This document shows, one piece after another, positions 59,967-64,000 of a stretch of DNA of 64,000 bases. A model generated the notes under the pieces. It had not been told where the DNA came from. It was given only the letters and a program-made list of their open reading frames with translations, and ran no database searches. How positions within the stretch are numbered: the first letter of the stretch is position 1; every line of letters starts with the position of its first letter. Origin of the DNA: Halorussus limi (GTDB taxonomy: Archaea > Halobacteriota > Halobacteria > Halobacteriales > Haladaptataceae); contig NZ_CP096659.1 in the NCBI RefSeq assembly GCF_023238205.1, forward strand, positions 3,179,626 through 3,243,625, written 5' to 3'. The position numbers were made by a program, and so were the translations under genes.

Positions 59967-60800
59967 ATGTCGAACTCCGACACCGCGGCCGCCGCGAACC
60001 CCGACGACTACCTCGAACGAATCGGTCTCGACCCGGGCGCAGTCCGCGCGTCCGACGCCGCGGACCGCGAGACGCTGGCGGCGCTTCAGCGGGCCCACGT
60101 CGCGACCGTACCGTTCGAGACGCTCGCGGTCACGGGCGACCCCTTCGGACCCCGCGACGGCGAGGGCGTGACGCTGACCCTGCCCCACCTCTACGAGAAG
60201 GTCGTGGACCGCGAGCGCGGCGGGTTCTGCTTCGAGTTGAACGGCCTGTTCGGGTGGTTGCTCGCCGAACTCGGCTTCGACGCGGACCGAATCGCCGCGC
60301 GGATGCTAAGCGACGACGGCGACCCGAGGCCGCCCGCGAACCACCACGCGCACCTCGTGTCGCTCGACCGCACCTACGTCGTGGACGTCGGATGCGGGGT
60401 GCCGACGATGCGCCGACCGCTTCCGCTCGGCGGGAGCGTCCGCGAGGACTCGGCGGGCGTCGCGTGGCGCGCGGTCGAGAGCGAGCGACCGGACGCCGCG
60501 TATCTGACACAGTACCGCACGCCGGGCGACGAGGAGTGGCGCGACCGGTACGTCTTCGACGCGACGCCCCGCAAACTCAGTTACTTCGAGGCGACCTGCG
60601 ACCACCTCGCCACCGCGCCCGAGTCGTCGTTCACGGGCGACCCGACCGTCTCGATAGCGACCGAGCGCGGCCACCTCAAACTCTCGCCGGAGAAACTCAC
60701 TCGGTCGGACCGGAGCGAGCGCTCCGAACGCGAAATCGGCGAGGACGAGTGGTACGACCTGCTCGAATCCGAGTTCGGACTGCGGTACACGTCGGAGTGA
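59967..60800 (+). CDS. Arylamine N-acetyltransferase
   Basis: This 277-residue enzyme has the NAT catalytic triad: Cys in RGGFCFELN (about 92), His in NHHAHLVS (about 132) and Asp in VVDVGCG (about 147). The start PDDYLERIGLD and VATVPFETLAV fit the family. NATs transfer acetyl from acetyl-CoA to aromatic amines or related compounds; in some bacteria they serve secondary metabolism. Its neighbours give no clue to the substrate. Confidence 0.9.
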   Translation: MSNSDTAAAANPDDYLERIGLDPGAVRASDAADRETLAALQRAHVATVPFETLAVTGDPFGPRDGEGVTLTLPHLYEKVVDRERGGFCFELNGLFGWLLAELGFDADRIAARMLSDDGDPRPPANHHAHLVSLDRTYVVDVGCGVPTMRRPLPLGGSVREDSAGVAWRAVESERPDAAYLTQYRTPGDEEWRDRYVFDATPRKLSYFEATCDHLATAPESSFTGDPTVSIATERGHLKLSPEKLTRSDRSERSEREIGEDEWYDLLESEFGLRYTSE

Positions 60801-60881
60801 CCTCCGGTACGCAGTTGCGCCACCGCCGACTCGCCGCCGCGTTCCGAAACCCCCTAACCCGCCGACCACCGACGCCCTGAC

Positions 60882-61427
60882 ATGCAAGGCGAACCCGAAG
60901 TTGCGGTCCTCCGACTCGGCCACCGGCCGGGCCGCGACGAGCGCATGACGACCCACGTCGGCCTGACCGCGCGGGCGCTGGGGGCCGACCGCGCGATTCT
61001 GGCGGGCGACGCGAGCAAGTCACGGGGTACCGTCGAGGACATCACCGACCGCTTCGGCGGACCGTTCGACGTGGAACTGACCGAAAGCCCGAAGGCGGTC
61101 ATCCGCGACTGGGAGGGGCAGGTCGTCCACCTCACGATGTACGGCGAGCGGGTGCAGGACGTGGAGGCCGAAATCCGCGAGCGTCGCGCGGACGGCGACC
61201 CGATTCTCGCGGTCGTCGGGTCTCAGAAGGTGTCGTTCGACGTGTACGAGGCCGCCGACTGGAACGTCGGCGTGACGAACCAACCGCACTCGGAGGTGGC
61301 CGGACTGGCGGTGTTCTTGGACCGCCTGTTCGAGGGCCGGGAGTTGGACCGCGAGTGGGAGGACGCCGACCAGACCGTGATTCCGAAGGCGACGGGCAAG
61401 AAAGTCGTTCCCGCCGACGAGGAGTGA
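60882..61427 (+). CDS. trm56: tRNA (cytidine(56)-2'-O)-methyltransferase
   Basis: aTrm56 2'-O-methylates C56 of the T-loop in archaeal tRNAs. The 181-residue protein contains VAVLRLGHRPGRDERMTTHVGLTARA, then LTMYGERV, ILAVVGSQKV and VTNQPHSEVAGLAVFLDRL, the SPOUT motifs of the family. It has no added domains. It is a free-standing gene between NAT and the nucleotidase remnant. Confidence 0.93.
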   Translation: MQGEPEVAVLRLGHRPGRDERMTTHVGLTARALGADRAILAGDASKSRGTVEDITDRFGGPFDVELTESPKAVIRDWEGQVVHLTMYGERVQDVEAEIRERRADGDPILAVVGSQKVSFDVYEAADWNVGVTNQPHSEVAGLAVFLDRLFEGRELDREWEDADQTVIPKATGKKVVPADEE

Positions 61428-61596
61428 CTCGGGGACCGTCGGGGACGATGGGGTTCGAATCGCTGTCGGAACGACGGCCGGAAGTACACCGACGCGGTGG
61501 CACCGAATACCGCCGATAACATGGGTGAAGCCGACTGTAGGATTCTGAAAGAAATCTATATATTTCTGAGAACATTCTATGAATTTCTTCGGGGCT

Positions 61597-61977
61597 CTAC
61601 ACCCGTCGCAGCCGACCGTCCAACTCCACGTCCAGCCCCGCCTCACGGGCGTATTCTACGATGGCTTCGTACTGGACGCCGAACGACTCCACCACGTCGT
61701 CCGGGTAGATTGGCTCGGAGCCGTACTCGACGGCGTAGGCGTTCGTGGCGACCGAGTAGTCCGCGTCCGGGGCCACCGGCTCGCCGTCGAGGCGGACCTC
61801 GCGAATCTCGCCCTCCTCCGGGTCGTAGGCGACTTCGACGCCCGCGAAGTGGCCCGCCCAGAGCCGGCCGTGTTCGTCGTCGGGCGTGAAGACCGTCTCG
61901 ACCAGTTCCCGGAGGCGCGCGCCAGGCACGACAGCGGTCTGGAGTTCCCCGCCGAACGGCGAGACGCCTTGTCCCTT
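61597..61977 (-). pseudogene. Truncated 5'-nucleotidase C-terminal remnant
   Basis: The minus-strand frame from 61597 to an in-frame TGA at 61978-61980 encodes a 5'-nucleotidase C-terminal domain: VSPFGGELQTAVVPGARLRELVETVF, then VAYDPEEGEIREVRLDGEPV and YSVATNAYAVEYG. Homology continues upstream of the first available GTG (61929), and the catalytic N-terminal domain with its metal motifs is absent. It is most likely a decayed gene end. Confidence 0.75.
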
Positions 61978-62130
61978 TCAGTCCGTCAGGGGTGGCGGTC
62001 GAAGCACCGAGCGACGCCAGCGGACGCGTGACCGAGCGATAGTGGCGGTCAGGTCTCCGACCGACGCCATCGCCCGTCGCAAGTCACGACCCACCGGGGC
62101 CAGTTCTGCGAGGAATGACGTGTTCCCGAT

Positions 62131-62140
62131 GGTTTTAAAC
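62131..62140 (+). promoter_or_regulatory. TATA box for tfe
   Basis: ggttttaaac is centred about 29 nt upstream of the tfe ATG at 62165, giving the leaderless pattern. Confidence 0.55.
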
Positions 62141-62164
62141 GCTCCAACGCCCCAGTACACGATA

Positions 62165-62701
62165 ATGGCTTTTGAGGACTTACTGGAGGACCCAGTAATT
62201 CAGAAATATCTTCACGAATTGGTCGGTCCGAAGGGAATGCCGGTCGCGGCGGCCCCGCCGGACGGCGAAGTCACCGACGAGGAACTCGCCGAGGAGTTGG
62301 ACCTCGAACTCAACGACGTGCGCCGCGCGTTGTTCATCCTCTACGAGAACGACCTCGCCACGTACCGACGACTCCGCGACGAGGACTCGGGGTGGCTGAC
62401 GTACCTCTGGACGTTCCAGTACGAGAACATCCCGGACAACCTCGAAGAGGAGATGCACCGCCTGCTCGAAGCGCTCGACCAGCGCGAGGACTACGAGCGC
62501 CAACACGAGTTCTACCTCTGTGAGGTCTGTTCGATTCGGTTCGAGTTCGGCGAGGCGATGGACTTCGGCTTCGAGTGTCCCGAGTGCGGGTCGCCGCTCG
62601 AATCCATGGAGAACAGTCGGCTCATCGACGCGATGGAGCGGCGAATCGCGGACCTCCGCGAGGAACTCAACGTCGAGAAACTCGAAGAGGCCGAGGCATA
62701 G
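62165..62701 (+). CDS. tfe: Transcription factor E (TFE, TFIIE-alpha homologue)
   Basis: This 178-residue protein has an N-terminal winged helix (about 5-90, DEELAEELDLELNDVRRALFILYENDLA) and a zinc ribbon with CEVCSIRFEF and CPECGSPLE (about 120-145). TFE stabilises the open promoter complex with archaeal RNA polymerase. The next gene starts right after its stop, so the DUF2110 protein is likely co-transcribed, as in other archaea. Confidence 0.95.
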   Translation: MAFEDLLEDPVIQKYLHELVGPKGMPVAAAPPDGEVTDEELAEELDLELNDVRRALFILYENDLATYRRLRDEDSGWLTYLWTFQYENIPDNLEEEMHRLLEALDQREDYERQHEFYLCEVCSIRFEFGEAMDFGFECPECGSPLESMENSRLIDAMERRIADLREELNVEKLEEAEA

Positions 62702-63379
62702 ATGGTCGTACTCGCCACCAAGGTGTACGTCGAAGGCGACGCCCGCGAGCGCTCGCTCGACGCGCTCCGGTCGCTGGTCGCCAACGAAATCGAGGACTTG
62801 GACGTGGAGTACACCGTGGGCGTGCGCCGCGACGACTTCGCGGTCGTCACCATCGAAGGAGACGACGAGGTCGTCGCGCGAAACCTCCTCCGCGAGGAGT
62901 ACGGCGAGGTCACGCCGGACTTCGAGGCGGGCGAGACGTACGTCGGCACGCTCGAAGCGTGGGACGATGACGGCTTCGTCCTCGACGCGGGCGAGGACGT
63001 TCGCGTGCCCGCCGACGAACTCGGACTCGGGCAGGGGACGCCCGTCCAAATCGTCGAGCGCTTCGGACTCGTCCAGCACATGCCGCTCCGGTTCGTGTAC
63101 GACGACCCCGACACCGAGAGCCACCGCCTCGCCGACGCCGAGCGCGACCGACTCTACGACTGGACGCGCGGGGCCGGTCGGGTCAACGTCAACAGCGCGA
63201 CTCGCGGAGAGGTCCGCGCGACGGTCAACCGCGCCGGCCACGCCCGCGACATCGTCACCGTCGAGCGCCTCGGCCTGCTGGAGCAGAGCATCGTCTGCAA
63301 GGACGAGACCGACCCGCCGGGTCTGCTCGCGGCCATCGGCGACTACCTGCCCGCGGAGATTCGGTGCGTGATTCCGTAA
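62702..63379 (+). CDS. DUF2110 family protein
   Basis: This 225-residue protein begins VVLATKVYVEGDARERSLDALRSLVANEI and ends DYLPAEIRCVIP. DUF2110 is commonly encoded next to tfe in archaea; the function is unknown but the linkage hints at transcription or RNA. The ATG abuts the tfe stop with zero spacing. Confidence 0.85.
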   Translation: MVVLATKVYVEGDARERSLDALRSLVANEIEDLDVEYTVGVRRDDFAVVTIEGDDEVVARNLLREEYGEVTPDFEAGETYVGTLEAWDDDGFVLDAGEDVRVPADELGLGQGTPVQIVERFGLVQHMPLRFVYDDPDTESHRLADAERDRLYDWTRGAGRVNVNSATRGEVRATVNRAGHARDIVTVERLGLLEQSIVCKDETDPPGLLAAIGDYLPAEIRCVIP

Positions 63380-63385
63380 CTCAGC

Positions 63386-64000
63386 ATGAATCGGCGACTC
63401 CTACTCGCGTGCGCGACGCTGGCCGTCTTGGCCGCAACCGCCGGCTGTACCGGTATCTTCGGCGGCGACCAGATAAGCGAGAAGCGACTCGAAGGCGACA
63501 GCAACGCGACCTACGACTGGAACACCACCGCGGAGGTGACGCTCAACGTCACCGGCGGACAGTACCGCGCCATCTACGACTTCTCCAACCGGTCGCAACT
63601 CAAGATATTCCAGCGCGAGTCGCTCGGCGAGGAGGCCCCGGTCGACGTGAAGACGGTTCGGTTCCGCTACCCGAACGGCACCGTCGTCACGCTAGACCAG
63701 TCGCAGGTCCAGCGCAAGGACTCCCGGACGGTGTTCACGCTCCCCTCGCGCGAGGGGAAACTCGCCTACACCGCGCCACACCGCGGGAAGTCGTTCAGCA
63801 CGCCGACGTACGTCGAGGGGTCCTACGAGGTCATCCTGCCGAGCGGAATGCGAGTCGGCACGCCGATTCTGAGTCAGGTCCGTCCCGACGCCGACCAGAA
63901 GCATCAGATCGGCGGCCGGGTCCACCTCTCGTGGGCCGAGGTCACGGCGAAGAACGTCACCGTCCGGTACTACCTCGCGCGCGACCTGCTCATCTTCGGG
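63386..64000 (+). CDS. Lipoprotein (possibly DUF5803), 3' end outside window
   Basis: The ATG at 63386 opens a frame that stays open to the window end (205 codons). It has a lipoprotein signal (MNRRLLLACATLAVLAATAGC, lipobox ATAGC), then SNATYDWNTTAEVTLNVTGG and VRFRYPNGTVVTLDQ, a beta-rich extracellular domain with NxT/S sites. The DUF5803 name is from memory. It lies only 7 nt after the DUF2110 gene, so it is probably the third gene of the tfe operon. Confidence 0.65.
   Translation, partial: MNRRLLLACATLAVLAATAGCTGIFGGDQISEKRLEGDSNATYDWNTTAEVTLNVTGGQYRAIYDFSNRSQLKIFQRESLGEEAPVDVKTVRFRYPNGTVVTLDQSQVQRKDSRTVFTLPSREGKLAYTAPHRGKSFSTPTYVEGSYEVILPSGMRVGTPILSQVRPDADQKHQIGGRVHLSWAEVTAKNVTVRYYLARDLLIFG

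Noticed and set aside
61978-62160. Minus-strand 60-codon frame upstream of the nucleotidase remnant, as its lost N terminus
   Set aside because: The residues do not match 5'-nucleotidase motifs, and it lies antisense to the tfe promoter. I could not support it as part of the pseudogene.

Overview
The window is chromosomal DNA from a halophilic archaeon (class Halobacteria). The evidence is GC-rich coding sequence with very acidic proteins and Asp/Glu-rich tails, and many exported proteins with twin-arginine (Tat) signals. Archaeal information-processing genes are present (transcription factor E, PAN ATPase and proteasome beta subunit, GatE, aTrm56). Many genes have a TATA-like box about 26-31 nt upstream of the start codon, the pattern of leaderless haloarchaeal transcripts. 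I cannot fix the genus from sequence alone. I see no rRNA, tRNA, CRISPR array, insertion sequence or replication origin. Both edge genes are cut by the window.

Layout. 1-6.7 kb: the end of a TraB-family membrane protein, an M50 protease, a small PRC-barrel-like protein, a multi-domain sensor kinase, purM, a dodecin-like protein and an HTH-acetyltransferase. 6.7-10.9 kb: a fixA-fixB-fixCX electron-transfer operon. 11.1-14.3 kb: a bactofilin/halofilin-like beta-helix protein, two very small proteins and the PAN proteasomal ATPase. 14.5-17.9 kb: a winged-helix regulator, BolA, a TRIC-like membrane protein and a Tat-exported subtilase. 18.0-24.7 kb: a sugar-type ABC importer operon with two tandem substrate-binding lipoproteins. 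24.9-34.9 kb: fumarase, a GDT1/TMEM165 transporter with its own control region, a membrane protein, an MDR-type ABC exporter, a YdbS/YdbT-like pair and gatE. 35-44.9 kb: BrkB- and PAP2-type membrane proteins, a SPOUT RNA methyltransferase, a cluster of small membrane proteins, a GCS2-type ligase homologue, psmB, a DUF555 protein and an HTH-CBS regulator. 44.9-53.9 kb: an exported M23 peptidase, an aminotransferase, a UbiA-type prenyltransferase, two paralogous secreted proteins, an alpha/beta hydrolase, a TGS-domain GTPase and a DUF2797 protein. 54.0-59.9 kb: four tandem proteinase-K-like Tat-exported subtilases followed by a BsuPI-type cytoplasmic protease-inhibitor homologue. 60-64 kb: arylamine N-acetyltransferase, trm56, a truncated 5'-nucleotidase remnant, tfe, a DUF2110 protein and a lipoprotein.

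The most interesting region is 54.0-59.9 kb. Four paralogous subtilases lie head to tail. Three keep all catalytic residues; the fourth has lost the oxyanion-hole Asn. They differ in a cysteine-rich loop and are followed by an unexported BsuPI-like protein. Tat substrates fold before export, so I infer that the inhibitor homologue could guard the cytoplasm against folded proteases. A second site worth attention is the GDT1 promoter (27.8-27.9 kb), where a perfect inverted repeat overlaps the expected promoter and a 23-codon ORF ends in an ATGA overlap with the transporter start.
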